DNA of 64,000 bases from an uncultured Isosphaeraceae bacterium (lineage in GTDB: Bacteria > Planctomycetota > Planctomycetia > Isosphaerales > Isosphaeraceae): positions 434,001 to 498,000 of the forward strand of contig CAMFLR010000001.1 of the NCBI GenBank assembly GCA_945957605.1. Direction: 5' to 3'. This document shows positions 53,848 to 61,401 of this stretch, one piece after another; positions within the stretch are counted from its first letter, which is position 1; the number at the start of each line of letters is the position of its first letter. Made by a program: the position numbers and the translations under genes. The notes beneath the pieces were generated by a model. The model made no database searches and was not told the DNA's origin. It was given only the letters and a program-made list of their open reading frames with translations.

Positions 53848-54987
53848 ATGAAATCGACGGACGTGGTGGTGGTTGGCGGCGGGGTGATAGGCCTCTCGAT
53901 CGCCTACGCACTCGCCAAACGCGGCGTGCTCGCAACCGTGATCGATCGCGACGCGTTCGGCAAAGGTGCCTCATGGGCGGGCGCGGGAATGCTGCCGCCA
54001 TTCGTGGTGCGAACCACTTCGAGCCCGATGGTCGAGCTGCGCTCCTGGAGCGCGGTGCTCTATCGCGAATGGTCCGCCGAACTGCGAGAACGCGTCGGTG
54101 TTGATAATGGCTATCGGGTGACGGGCGGGATCGACGTCGCGCTCGAGCCGGGAGAACTGGGTGATCTCAAAACCGCAGCAGGACGTTGGCGCGTCGAAGG
54201 GATTCGTTTCGAGCAGCTTCAACCCAGCGATTTCACGCGGGTTGAGCCTGAGTTGAACCCGAAGGCCTTGTACGCCTTTTACCTGCCCGACCGCGCCCAG
54301 ATACGTAACCCCTGGCATTTGCGAGCACTCGAAGCCGCCGCACAAAACTTCGGCGTCAAGTTGATGCCGCACACGTCAGTCCGGCGACTGAAGACTGTTG
54401 ATAATCGCATCACGGCGATTGAAACCGACGGGGGTGATATCTCTTGCGGACAGGTCGTGATAGCCGCCGGTGCGTGGTCGGGCGGATTGCTCGCCGAGGC
54501 GCAAGTCGCTTTGCCGACACCGCCGCTCAAGGGCCAAATCGTCCTGTTTCGTGCCGAGGCGACGTTTCTCCGGCACATCATTGAACGCGGCAAGCTTTAT
54601 CTCGTCCCGCGCGAGGACGGCCGCATTCTTATGGGCGCGACCGAGGAGAATGCCGGCTTCGATTCCCGGCCCACGGCGGAGGCTGTTCACGAACTCACAC
54701 AACAAGCCTATGCGCTTTGCCCTGCCTTGGCTCGCGCCGAAATCGAGAAATACTGGGCGGGACTGCGACCGGGAAGTATTGATACTCGCCCGTATCTCGG
54801 ATTTGCGCAGGAATATGAAAACTTAATTATCGCCACAGGCCACAAGCGGGCCGGACTTCAACTCGCGCCCGCAACAGGCGAATTGATTGCCAACCTGGCG
54901 ACAGGCGCCGTGCCCGGCATCGACCTTTCGAACTTCCGTCCCGATCGCGCGCCTGGACCTGCCGAGGATGTTGCGTTTCGTTCGTAA
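53848..54987 (+). CDS. thiO: FAD-dependent glycine oxidase ThiO-like
   Basis: 379 residues, typical DAO-family length. Dinucleotide-binding VVVVGGGVIGLSIAYALAKRG lies at the N-terminus (split after residue 20), then the acidic end of strand 2 (TVIDRD) and GASWAGAGMLPP, characteristic of the ThiO subgroup. The C-terminus has YWAGLRPGSIDTRPYLG and GHKRAGLQLAPATGELIAN. ThiO oxidises glycine to dehydroglycine for the thiazole moiety of thiamine. Other DAO-family oxidases (sarcosine or D-amino acid) share the fold, and no other thiamine gene is nearby. It ends 6 nt before the convergent DtxR-family gene. Confidence 0.82.
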   Translation: MKSTDVVVVGGGVIGLSIAYALAKRGVLATVIDRDAFGKGASWAGAGMLPPFVVRTTSSPMVELRSWSAVLYREWSAELRERVGVDNGYRVTGGIDVALEPGELGDLKTAAGRWRVEGIRFEQLQPSDFTRVEPELNPKALYAFYLPDRAQIRNPWHLRALEAAAQNFGVKLMPHTSVRRLKTVDNRITAIETDGGDISCGQVVIAAGAWSGGLLAEAQVALPTPPLKGQIVLFRAEATFLRHIIERGKLYLVPREDGRILMGATEENAGFDSRPTAEAVHELTQQAYALCPALARAEIEKYWAGLRPGSIDTRPYLGFAQEYENLIIATGHKRAGLQLAPATGELIANLATGAVPGIDLSNFRPDRAPGPAEDVAFRS

Positions 54988-54993
54988 CGGCGC

Positions 54994-55665
54994 TCAATCA
55001 GTAAGCTCGGGAACGACGAGCACCTTCGCCCCTGCTTCGTGCCCGAGCGCGAGCATGCGCCCGCGGATCGACAAGATCATCGCTCCGGCTTCCGGCCGGT
55101 TCTCGACGATTTCTCCATCTGCACCGAGGTCGAGGCCCGACTCGCTGAGATACCGCAAAAATGCCGAGTCCTGATCGACCACCCGCACCACGCGAAACCG
55201 CGAGTTGCGCGGGAACGTTGTGAGAGGCTTTCCTTCAGGCTCGGTGAAAGTGCCGTCGGCGCGAGGGATTGGGTCGCCGTGAGGGTCGACACTGGGGAAT
55301 CCCAGGTGGACCTCGATACGATCGACGAGCCGCTCTGAGACCGCATGTTCGAGATGTTCGGCCTCTTCGTGAACCTCGTCCCAAGGCATTTTGAGCGTGT
55401 GCGCGAGGAACAATTCGACGAGCCGATGACGTCGCAACACCTTTAGCGCCAGTCGCTGACCTGCCTGCGTGAGCTTGGCCCCTTCGTAGGGGGCATAGGT
55501 CGCTAGATTTGCTTCCGACAGAGTTTTGAGCATGCCCGTAACAGTGCCGGGCGAAACGCTCAGGCTCTGGGCAAGTGCGCCCGTGGTGACTGCGCTGCCG
55601 GTGGCCTCACGGGTCGCGATGAGATAGATCGTTTTGACGTAATTCTCAACCGTAAGGCTGGCCAC
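54994..55665 (-). CDS. DtxR/MntR-family metal-dependent transcriptional regulator
   Basis: 223 residues from GTG 55665. An N-terminal winged helix-turn-helix (VENYVKTIYLI, VTTGALAQSLSVSPGTVTGMLKTL) is followed by a dimerisation/metal domain with LVELFLAHTLKMPWDEVHEEAEHLEHAVS, shown here to mark the His/Glu ligands (WDEVHEEAEHLEH). A C-terminal FeoA/SH3-like domain follows (RFRVVRVVDQDSAFLRYLSE). Such regulators sense Fe(II) or Mn(II) and repress uptake genes. No metal-transport gene is beside it, so it may act in trans. A 14-bp palindrome lies 40-53 nt upstream of the start codon. Confidence 0.9.
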   Translation of the reverse strand: MASLTVENYVKTIYLIATREATGSAVTTGALAQSLSVSPGTVTGMLKTLSEANLATYAPYEGAKLTQAGQRLALKVLRRHRLVELFLAHTLKMPWDEVHEEAEHLEHAVSERLVDRIEVHLGFPSVDPHGDPIPRADGTFTEPEGKPLTTFPRNSRFRVVRVVDQDSAFLRYLSESGLDLGADGEIVENRPEAGAMILSIRGRMLALGHEAGAKVLVVPELTD

Positions 55666-55704
55666 GATGCATTCGTCCCGAGAGTTCGAGGGAGAGTCGA
55701 AACA

Positions 55705-55718
55705 GCATCGTACGATGC
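55705..55718. promoter_or_regulatory. 14-bp perfect palindrome upstream of the DtxR-family gene
   Basis: GCATCGTACGATGC, no mismatch and no spacer, 40 nt upstream of the GTG start of the regulator. Its position suits an autoregulatory operator. It is not like the known DtxR (TTAGGTTAG-type) or MntR boxes, so ownership is uncertain. Confidence 0.45.
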
Positions 55719-55764
55719 AAAGCGGGGGCGGGTCAAATGCGAAGCGCTTACAGAGGCGACTGAC

Positions 55765-57126
55765 TCAAACGAACAGTTCATGAATCGGCGAGCCGTTTTC
55801 AATGAGATAAGTCGGCCGCCCTGTTTTATCCTCAAACGCGGTACTGCGCCCGTCGATGCCAAGGTGATGATAAATCGTCGATACAACATCTTGTGGCGAA
55901 GTCGGGCGATCCAGCACGTGCTCGCCGCGAGCGCTGCTACGGCCAATCACCTGCCCCATCTTCATCCCGCCGCAGCCCATCAGCACGCTGAACGCGTTGC
56001 CCCAGTGATCGCGGCCGGCGTCTTTGTTCATTCGCGGCGTCCGGCCGAATTCACCCATTGCGACTACTAACGTTGACTCGTAAAGCCCGCGGTCGATCAG
56101 ATCGTCGATGAGTGCAGCGAGAGCGACGTCGAACGGCGGAATCAGCTTCTTCGCGCCTTCCTCGGTTTTCATTTGCGGAGGCGTGCCGTGATGATCCCAG
56201 GGGACACAGTTCACCGTTACGAACGGCGTGCCTGCCTCAATGATTCGTCGCGCAAGCAATGCACTTTGGCCGAACGTGTGACGACCGTATTTATCGCGAA
56301 GCGAGGCTGGTTCAGCGTTAATATCGAACGCCGCGGCGACTTGCTTGCCGGTGAGCATGTCGAACGCACGCTGCTGATAGGCATCCAGGTCGTGCAGGTG
56401 GCGGTCGCCGTGGGCGCGAAGTGCGTCCATTGCTTGAAGTGCCTGGCGGCGATCTTCAAGCCGTCGCAACGAGAGACCGTTGGGCAGCTTGAGGTTGCGG
56501 GTTTGGTACTCCTTGGCGTTCGGGTCGGAATCGACGACGAACGGGTTGGAAAATCCACCGAGATAGGCGGCGTAGTGGAAGAGGTTATCAGTTCCACCGC
56601 GGAGATTTGGGACCGCCACATAAGGCGGCATGCCCGGCTTGCTCGCGCCACGAATTCGGGCGACGGCCGAGCCCATTGCGGGTCTGCGTTGAACCGTGTT
56701 ATCGGGGGCGTTGAAAGCCGGGCCTTCGAAGCCCGTGAGCATCCAGTGATTGCCCTTGGTGTGATCGCCCGAACCGTGATTCACGCTCAGGATGATCGAC
56801 AGCTTATCCATCCGTTTGGCTTGTTCGGGGAGCAATTCGCCGAACTGGACGCCAGGCACGCTCGTCGGAATCGCACCGAAAGGGCCGCGAAATTCTCGCT
56901 GCGCAGCCGGTTTAGGATCCCAGGTCTCCATGTGCCCTGGTCCGCCGCTCAGCCAGAAAAGGATGACCTTGCGGTCGTTCACGCGTGGAGCGGTGCCCGC
57001 CAGAGCGCTCTGACGGAGATAATCGCCGAGCGCTAGACCGCCGACGCCTAGCACCCCGGCCTGGAGAAAACTCCGCCGCGTCACACGGTCGCAATCAGTC
57101 GCTCCGCCGCCGAAAATCTTCAGCAT
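55765..57126 (-). CDS. DUF1501 protein, Tat-exported, without a PSCyt1 partner
   Basis: 453 residues. Tat signal CDRVTRRSFLQAGVLGVGG. Family motifs: VILFWLSGGPGHMETWDPKP, IILSVNHGSGDHTKGNHWM, TPFVTVNCVPWDHHGTP, GEFGRTPRMNKDAGRDHWGN, YHHLGIDGRSTAF. All four DUF1501 proteins in the window share the GRDH block near the end. Unlike the other three, no PSCyt1/DUF1549 gene is adjacent: on its 5' side lies a 380-bp gap and on its 3' side the DtxR-family gene. The partner may be elsewhere in the genome. Confidence 0.92.
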   Translation of the reverse strand: MLKIFGGGATDCDRVTRRSFLQAGVLGVGGLALGDYLRQSALAGTAPRVNDRKVILFWLSGGPGHMETWDPKPAAQREFRGPFGAIPTSVPGVQFGELLPEQAKRMDKLSIILSVNHGSGDHTKGNHWMLTGFEGPAFNAPDNTVQRRPAMGSAVARIRGASKPGMPPYVAVPNLRGGTDNLFHYAAYLGGFSNPFVVDSDPNAKEYQTRNLKLPNGLSLRRLEDRRQALQAMDALRAHGDRHLHDLDAYQQRAFDMLTGKQVAAAFDINAEPASLRDKYGRHTFGQSALLARRIIEAGTPFVTVNCVPWDHHGTPPQMKTEEGAKKLIPPFDVALAALIDDLIDRGLYESTLVVAMGEFGRTPRMNKDAGRDHWGNAFSVLMGCGGMKMGQVIGRSSARGEHVLDRPTSPQDVVSTIYHHLGIDGRSTAFEDKTGRPTYLIENGSPIHELFV

Positions 57127-57506
57127 GTCACGCTCGCTCCAGCGTGGGACTGTATTCGGAATCGCGGAGAGATGCGTCCGTGTTTTTCAAATGTAACACA
57201 ATTTCAACGCGAGGGTGTCGGCTGGTCAAGGCGGTATTCGGGACGATTCATCTCTTTTCCCGTCATGATTTCGTCTGGGTTCCGTAAATGTGAGAGATTC
57301 GATTCGTTGCGATTCGGACGGTAGCAGGATTAGAAGCAGTACGTGGAATTTTGTCCAGATATTTCTTGCAGACATTGCCGCTTTATGAGATACATTTGGA
57401 AGTATCTCGAAGCATTGGTGTCGGAGGATGTTCTCGCGCCGCCGATTTGCTGGCGAGGCCTGCCAAATCAACGAAGGCAGCGGTTATTCTGGAAAGGTTG
57501 ATGCGC
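57127..57506. other. Divergent intergenic region between DUF1501 and a small secreted-protein gene
   Basis: About 380 bp, AT-richer than neighbours. It holds an inverted repeat GAGATAC-(8 nt)-GTATCTC at 57387-57408, about 100 nt upstream of the plus-strand gene. A TTGCAG near 57365 could be part of a -35, but no matching -10 is clear. The frame of the downstream gene is open through part of this region, but its sequence is not signal-like. Confidence 0.5.
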
Positions 57507-58055
57507 ATGCGTGGCAGATTTATTGCGTTTGGAACGCTTTTCTTGGCGTCGAGTTTTGCGCAGATTTCGGGGGGGCAGACCCCGCCCCCTCCGCCGACGC
57601 CTGTGACGCAGCCGGCGACTGTTACCAAGTCTGACAGCTCGGCGAAGACGGAAAAACCCACCAAGCCTGACGCGACTGCCAACGCTTCCTCTGAATCGGC
57701 GAAACAGTCACTGCCACCGGGTGCGACAGGCGTTGATAGCCGCGGACGTTTTGTGTTTCCGAAGACGCTTGCCGGTCGACGCGCAGAAAAGCGGTATAAC
57801 TTCCAGGCCGATCAGGCTCGTGCGCGGGCGGAAGCCGCGGCGTGGGAGGCGTATGCCGCCAAGATGGGGCCGATCGTCGCCGCGCAGCAGCGCGAGCAGT
57901 GGATGCGGCAGTATCAGCTAAATCAGCTTCAAATCGAAGCTGCGAAGGCCAATGCAATGCAGCGCCAGGCTTCTGCTATCGAGAAGGATGCCGAGATCAA
58001 TCGGCAGCGGTTGCAACTCGAAGCATATGAACTTTTCCAGAGCCAGAATCGCTAA
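57507..58055 (+). CDS. Small secreted protein of unknown function
   Basis: 182 residues from ATG 57507; ATG 57501 is two codons earlier and equally possible, with AAAGG just upstream of both. Signal peptide RFIAFGTLFLASSFAQ. The mature protein begins with a low-complexity Pro/Thr/Lys/Ser linker (PPPPPTPVTQPATVTK), then a conserved-looking patch GATGVDSRGRFVFPKTLAGR. The last 90 residues form one long Ala/Gln/Glu-rich helix, probably a coiled coil (QADQARARAEAAAWEAYAAK). Likely a periplasmic or cell-wall structural protein; no family recognised. Confidence 0.7.
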   Translation: MRGRFIAFGTLFLASSFAQISGGQTPPPPPTPVTQPATVTKSDSSAKTEKPTKPDATANASSESAKQSLPPGATGVDSRGRFVFPKTLAGRRAEKRYNFQADQARARAEAAAWEAYAAKMGPIVAAQQREQWMRQYQLNQLQIEAAKANAMQRQASAIEKDAEINRQRLQLEAYELFQSQNR

Positions 58056-58065
58056 ACACTGTAAA

Positions 58066-58096
58066 GCCGGCGGCGGATGCCAACTCCGCCGCCGGC
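58066..58096. terminator. Bidirectional GC-rich hairpin between convergent genes
   Basis: GCCGGCGGCGGA (58066-58077) pairs perfectly with TCCGCCGCCGGC (58085-58096), 12 bp with a 7-nt loop. It begins 11 nt after the stop of the plus-strand gene and lies 41 nt beyond the stop of the convergent methyltransferase gene. A TCTTTTT tract occurs only about 20 nt later, so it is not a textbook intrinsic terminator, but its position fits a 3'-end structure serving both genes. Confidence 0.6.
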
Positions 58097-58136
58097 GTGT
58101 GTAACGAGGCGTTTGACCTCTTTTTGCGACGACCGG

Positions 58137-59450
58137 TTACTCCTCGTCGTCACCCTGCTCTTCACGTGGAATGAGTTCGTCCGACTCGCTGGCCGGAGTC
58201 GTCCGCTCGTTGACGCGAAGCCAAACCGCCTTCAAGTAAGCACCTTCAAGCGCTTCCAGGCCGACCGGGTGGTCACTCGCCGCGCCAGTCGTCGCGAGCA
58301 CCTGAACCGACCGGCCTGCTCTGCGAGCGGCCGCGCGCAAGAGAATCACGAACTCTTCGGGCGGGAGCAGCCCCGAGCACGAGCAGGTAAGGAGCAATCC
58401 GCCCGGTTCGACGACGTTGAGCGCAAGCACGTTCATATCGAAGTACTTGCGTTTGCCCGAGGCGATGTCGAGTCGACCGGGAATGAGCTTCGGCGGATCG
58501 AGAACCACCACGCCGAATTCCTTGCCGTTGACTCCCATTTGGCGCAGATAGCCAAAGGCGTCGGAATGCACAAGGTTCGCGCGGACCTGATTGGCGTTCG
58601 CATTGTCCCGCGCGGTGGCGATTGCTTTTTCATCTAGGTCAACACAGGTGACCTCGCGTGCCTCGCCGCGCTTGAGGGCGTAAACCCCGAATCCGCCGGT
58701 GTAGCAGCAGACGTCGAGTACGCTTTTTCCTGGTGTGAACTCGCTGACTCGCTTACGGTTCTCGCGCTGGTCGCAAAAGAAGCCGGTTTTGTGACTGCCT
58801 TCGAATTGCACGCGAAATCGCACGCCATTTTCTTCGATGGTCACGCGTGGCGGAAGTTTCGGGCTGGCGACTGGTCGTCCCGGAAAGTCTTCTGCCATCG
58901 CGATCCGCTCGTCGACGTGCACGCGAAAATGCTTCGTGCCCGTCATCTCGAGCAGGAGATTCAAAATCGGTCCGATTCGCTGGTACATCCCCAGGCTGAA
59001 GATTTCGACCGAAAGCACGTCGTCGAATTTGTCGACAATCAGGCCCGAGAGTCCATCCGCCTCGGCGTGAATCAGACGATACGCGTTTGTGATTGCTGGG
59101 AGTCCGAGCATGTCGTGCCGAAGGGCGATGGCCCGCGCGATTCGCGATCGCCAGAACTCCTCGCCCGGCGGTTCGATTCCAGGAGCCAGCATGCGCACGT
59201 TGATTTGCGACCGCGCGTTCCAGAGACCGAAGCCGAGCGGCAGGCCGTCGCGGTCGACGACGCGAACGAGGTCGCCGTCGCGCGGCCGAGCGCGGCCGGT
59301 CGGGCCGATCGTCATCTTGCGATAGACGAACGGATGCAAGCCGTTCGAGCGGATTGCCACGATCGGCAGGTCGCTCTCGGCTTCGAGCGAGCGATTAGGA
59401 ACATCGTCGGGTTGCGGCGGACGAGACTCAAAACGGGGCGGACGGGCCAT
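58137..59450 (-). CDS. rlmI: RlmI/RlmK-type class I SAM-dependent 23S rRNA methyltransferase
   Basis: 437 residues. A PUA-like RNA-binding domain lies at the N-terminus (SNGLHPFVYRKMTIG, GDLVRVVDRDGLPLGFG, NARSQINVRML). The EEHEE-like linker domain follows (LIHAEADGLSGLIVDKFDD), then the Rossmann methyltransferase: SVLDVCCYTGGFGVYALKRG (motif I), VDLDEKAIATARDNA, VVLDPPKLIPGR (catalytic DPP). E. coli RlmI forms m5C1962 in 23S rRNA. Several paralogues (RlmI/RlmL/RlmK) share this fold, so the exact target base is inferred. The N-terminus has a proline-rich extension of about 30 residues. A small gene starts upstream in the same direction. Confidence 0.88.
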   Translation of the reverse strand: MARPPRFESRPPQPDDVPNRSLEAESDLPIVAIRSNGLHPFVYRKMTIGPTGRARPRDGDLVRVVDRDGLPLGFGLWNARSQINVRMLAPGIEPPGEEFWRSRIARAIALRHDMLGLPAITNAYRLIHAEADGLSGLIVDKFDDVLSVEIFSLGMYQRIGPILNLLLEMTGTKHFRVHVDERIAMAEDFPGRPVASPKLPPRVTIEENGVRFRVQFEGSHKTGFFCDQRENRKRVSEFTPGKSVLDVCCYTGGFGVYALKRGEAREVTCVDLDEKAIATARDNANANQVRANLVHSDAFGYLRQMGVNGKEFGVVVLDPPKLIPGRLDIASGKRKYFDMNVLALNVVEPGGLLLTCSCSGLLPPEEFVILLRAAARRAGRSVQVLATTGAASDHPVGLEALEGAYLKAVWLRVNERTTPASESDELIPREEQGDDEE

Positions 59451-59521
59451 GGCGCTCTCTTCGCTTCAAATCAGACGGTCTCTGTCTGCGTTTTAAGGGT
59501 TTTTGCGAGTCCAAACGTGGG

Positions 59522-59854
59522 TCAGATTTCGTCATCAAGGTCGTCATCGCCGCCTTCGAGGGCGCCGGGTTCATTGCGCGCGATTCGCCGCAGGCGAACG
59601 AGCAAGGCGGTCGCATAGCGCTGGACGGCGAGTTGCTTGGTCATGACCGGCTCGGTGGCGGCGTCGAGCGGGATTTCCGCGAGCAGGCGTTGGGCGTGAA
59701 CCAGGCTATCCCAGCCAATTTTAAGGACGCGCGTCGCCGTATTGGCGTCGGCACCGCTCTCGCGGGCCATGCGAATCGCCTGCCGGGCCTTTTTCATGCC
59801 GGCCTGGGCCTGTTGCAAATTCCGAAGCGCCGTGCCGGGACTCATCGTGGACAT
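59522..59854 (-). CDS. Small helical protein of unknown function
   Basis: 110 residues from ATG 59854 (MSTMSPGTALRNL). The frame extends to 59968, but the added part has no ribosome-binding site and overlaps the leader of the divergent clpS gene. The protein is all helix with an Ala/Arg pattern (LQQAQAGMKKARQAIRMARES, shown without its end; WDSLVHAQRLLAEIPL), finishing in an acidic tail GGDDDLDDEI. It ends 71 nt before the rRNA methyltransferase and is probably co-transcribed with it. No family recognised. Confidence 0.65.
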   Translation of the reverse strand: MSTMSPGTALRNLQQAQAGMKKARQAIRMARESGADANTATRVLKIGWDSLVHAQRLLAEIPLDAATEPVMTKQLAVQRYATALLVRLRRIARNEPGALEGGDDDLDDEI

Positions 59855-59986
59855 GGGGACGATGCTACCAATCTCAAACAAAGGAAGACATTCAATCAAA
59901 ACTGTCCCTTCCCCGTTGGGGGCGAGACTCTCTATCATAACGATTGAGACGACGTGTGGTCCAACCACGATTTAGGGCGGTTTGCA

Positions 59987-60364
59987 ATGAGCGAGTTGTT
60001 CGACGATTCCGAAACCAAAAGCTCGGAGCCGATTGTTGTTACGAAGTCCGCGCCTCGCGAAGCGGTGAAGAACGAAGAGAAGCCCAAAACCGAACGCCAG
60101 CCACCATATAACGTGATTCTGTTCAACGACGAGGAACACTCATTTGAGTATGTGATCGAGCTGTTGATCAAACTATTCAAGTACGCCAAGCCCAAGGCCG
60201 AAGAGCTTACGCTTCGCATCCATCTTACCGGCCGCGCAATCGTGATGACCACGCACCGTGAGCTGGCGGAACTGAAGCGCGAGCAGGTGCTTTCGTACGG
60301 CCCCGACCCGTACATGAGCATCAGTAAAGGGCCGCTCGCGTGCGCAATTGAGGCGGCGATCTAA
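59987..60364 (+). CDS. clpS: ATP-dependent Clp protease adaptor ClpS
   Basis: 125 residues from ATG 59987 with AGGGCGG upstream; ClpS is usually 85-110 residues and the extra length is a disordered acidic/basic N-terminus of about 40 residues. The core matches the family: PPYNVILFNDEEHSFEYVIE (Asn-Asp-Glu N-degron site), LIKLFKYAKPKAEEL, GRAIVMTTHRELAELKREQV (ClpA-binding face with the degron-contacting His). It delivers substrates with destabilising N-terminal residues to ClpAP. Bicistronic clpA is not nearby. Divergent from the small helical gene. Confidence 0.9.
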   Translation: MSELFDDSETKSSEPIVVTKSAPREAVKNEEKPKTERQPPYNVILFNDEEHSFEYVIELLIKLFKYAKPKAEELTLRIHLTGRAIVMTTHRELAELKREQVLSYGPDPYMSISKGPLACAIEAAI

Positions 60365-60404
60365 CTTCGGGCCAATTGTCCCGTTTGGACGTTGCGCTTG
60401 CGTG

Positions 60405-61214
60405 CTATCTACGAATGATGCTCGGTGAATTTGAGACTTGTTTGGGCATCGTCGCGCTTGCCGGCGTCACCTTTTCATCTTTGGCACGGGTGACAGCGAC
60501 CGGCGTTCGCGGCGTGGACATTGCAGTAAGCATCGTTCTGAGCTGTGCCAATTCAGGCGTTTCAGCGACACGTTCAGTCGTAACGAGCGGCGGTTTGGCG
60601 GCCGGCTCTGGATTTGTCTTCTCGGTTGCCGGTGCGATCGGTGCGGAATCGAGACTGCGAGGGTAGCGTTTGAACTCACTGTAGAAAGTTGCACCGATGC
60701 TGAACCCACGCGTCCGGTGAAACGTACGCTTTTTTGGGGATGTTCCTGTTGCTGGTTCGGTTGTTTTGAATCGGCTTTCTCGGCCGTAGGAATGAGCACC
60801 AAACTGGACGCCAGATTCGAGTGAGATCCCGTAATAATACTTCTCAAGTTTTTGTGTAAAATCGATTTCGACCGTGTCAGTTATCGTGTATTTCACTTTC
60901 GGACCGGCTGACACGCCTGATTTTCGAACGATCTCCGGATTTACCCATTTGCCGGCGTCGTCACGTGAGAAACAGACGCCAGTCTCGACTCTCCGGCCTA
61001 GCCCAAGCTCCAAGTCGTGAGCGCCTGGAATGATGAGTATTCTCTTGGCCTTTTGAAGGTCTTCAACGCGAAATCCGGATTCAGGGTCGGCGGAGATCTC
61101 TTCAAGAACTTTTGCCGCCGCCTTGATGACGCGTTGATCGCTAGCCATCCCCCGCGTGTGGGCTAACCAAACGACAGCGACCGAGATCAACCCCAGGAAG
61201 TGGCGACGAGTCAT
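60405..61214 (-). CDS. SYLF (Ysc84) lipid-binding domain protein
   Basis: 269 residues from ATG 61214 (MTRRHFLGL), with GGGAG 9 nt upstream; the frame continues to 61256. The N-terminus has a Tat-like signal TRRHFLGLISVAVVW. Next is a SYLF-type domain: VLEEISADPESGFRVEDLQK, RILIIPGAHDLELGLGRRVE, TGVCFSRDDAGKWVNPEIVR, then a segment in the usual core position (FTQKLEKYYYGISLESGVQF). The C-terminal 110 residues are a Pro/Thr/Ala-rich disordered tail. SYLF proteins bind membranes or lipids and many are secreted in bacteria. An intrinsic-terminator-like hairpin precedes this gene on the same strand. Confidence 0.78.
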   Translation of the reverse strand: MTRRHFLGLISVAVVWLAHTRGMASDQRVIKAAAKVLEEISADPESGFRVEDLQKAKRILIIPGAHDLELGLGRRVETGVCFSRDDAGKWVNPEIVRKSGVSAGPKVKYTITDTVEIDFTQKLEKYYYGISLESGVQFGAHSYGRESRFKTTEPATGTSPKKRTFHRTRGFSIGATFYSEFKRYPRSLDSAPIAPATEKTNPEPAAKPPLVTTERVAETPELAQLRTMLTAMSTPRTPVAVTRAKDEKVTPASATMPKQVSNSPSIIRR

Positions 61215-61274
61215 TTTGAACGCTCCCATCGAATCGTCTCGACGCGCGCACGACATTCACCGCGGAGACAGCCC

Positions 61275-61302
61275 GCACAAAAACGCCGAGACAATACTCG
61301 GC
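61275..61302 (-). terminator. Terminator-like hairpin upstream of the SYLF gene
   Basis: On the minus strand GCCGAG (61302-61297) pairs with CTCGGC (61290-61285) across a 6-nt loop, followed by GTTTTTGT. It lies about 60 nt before the SYLF start codon on the coding strand. It may end antisense or leader transcripts, and would make the SYLF mRNA subject to attenuation if its promoter lies upstream. Confidence 0.5.
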
Positions 61303-61401
61303 ATCGACGAAAACGAATAGGTCAAATTTGTTGTGATTCCGGTTTTGCGCGGGCGTAGACTGAACGAATCGCGAAGGATTTGAAAACTTGGAAAATGCCG
61401 C

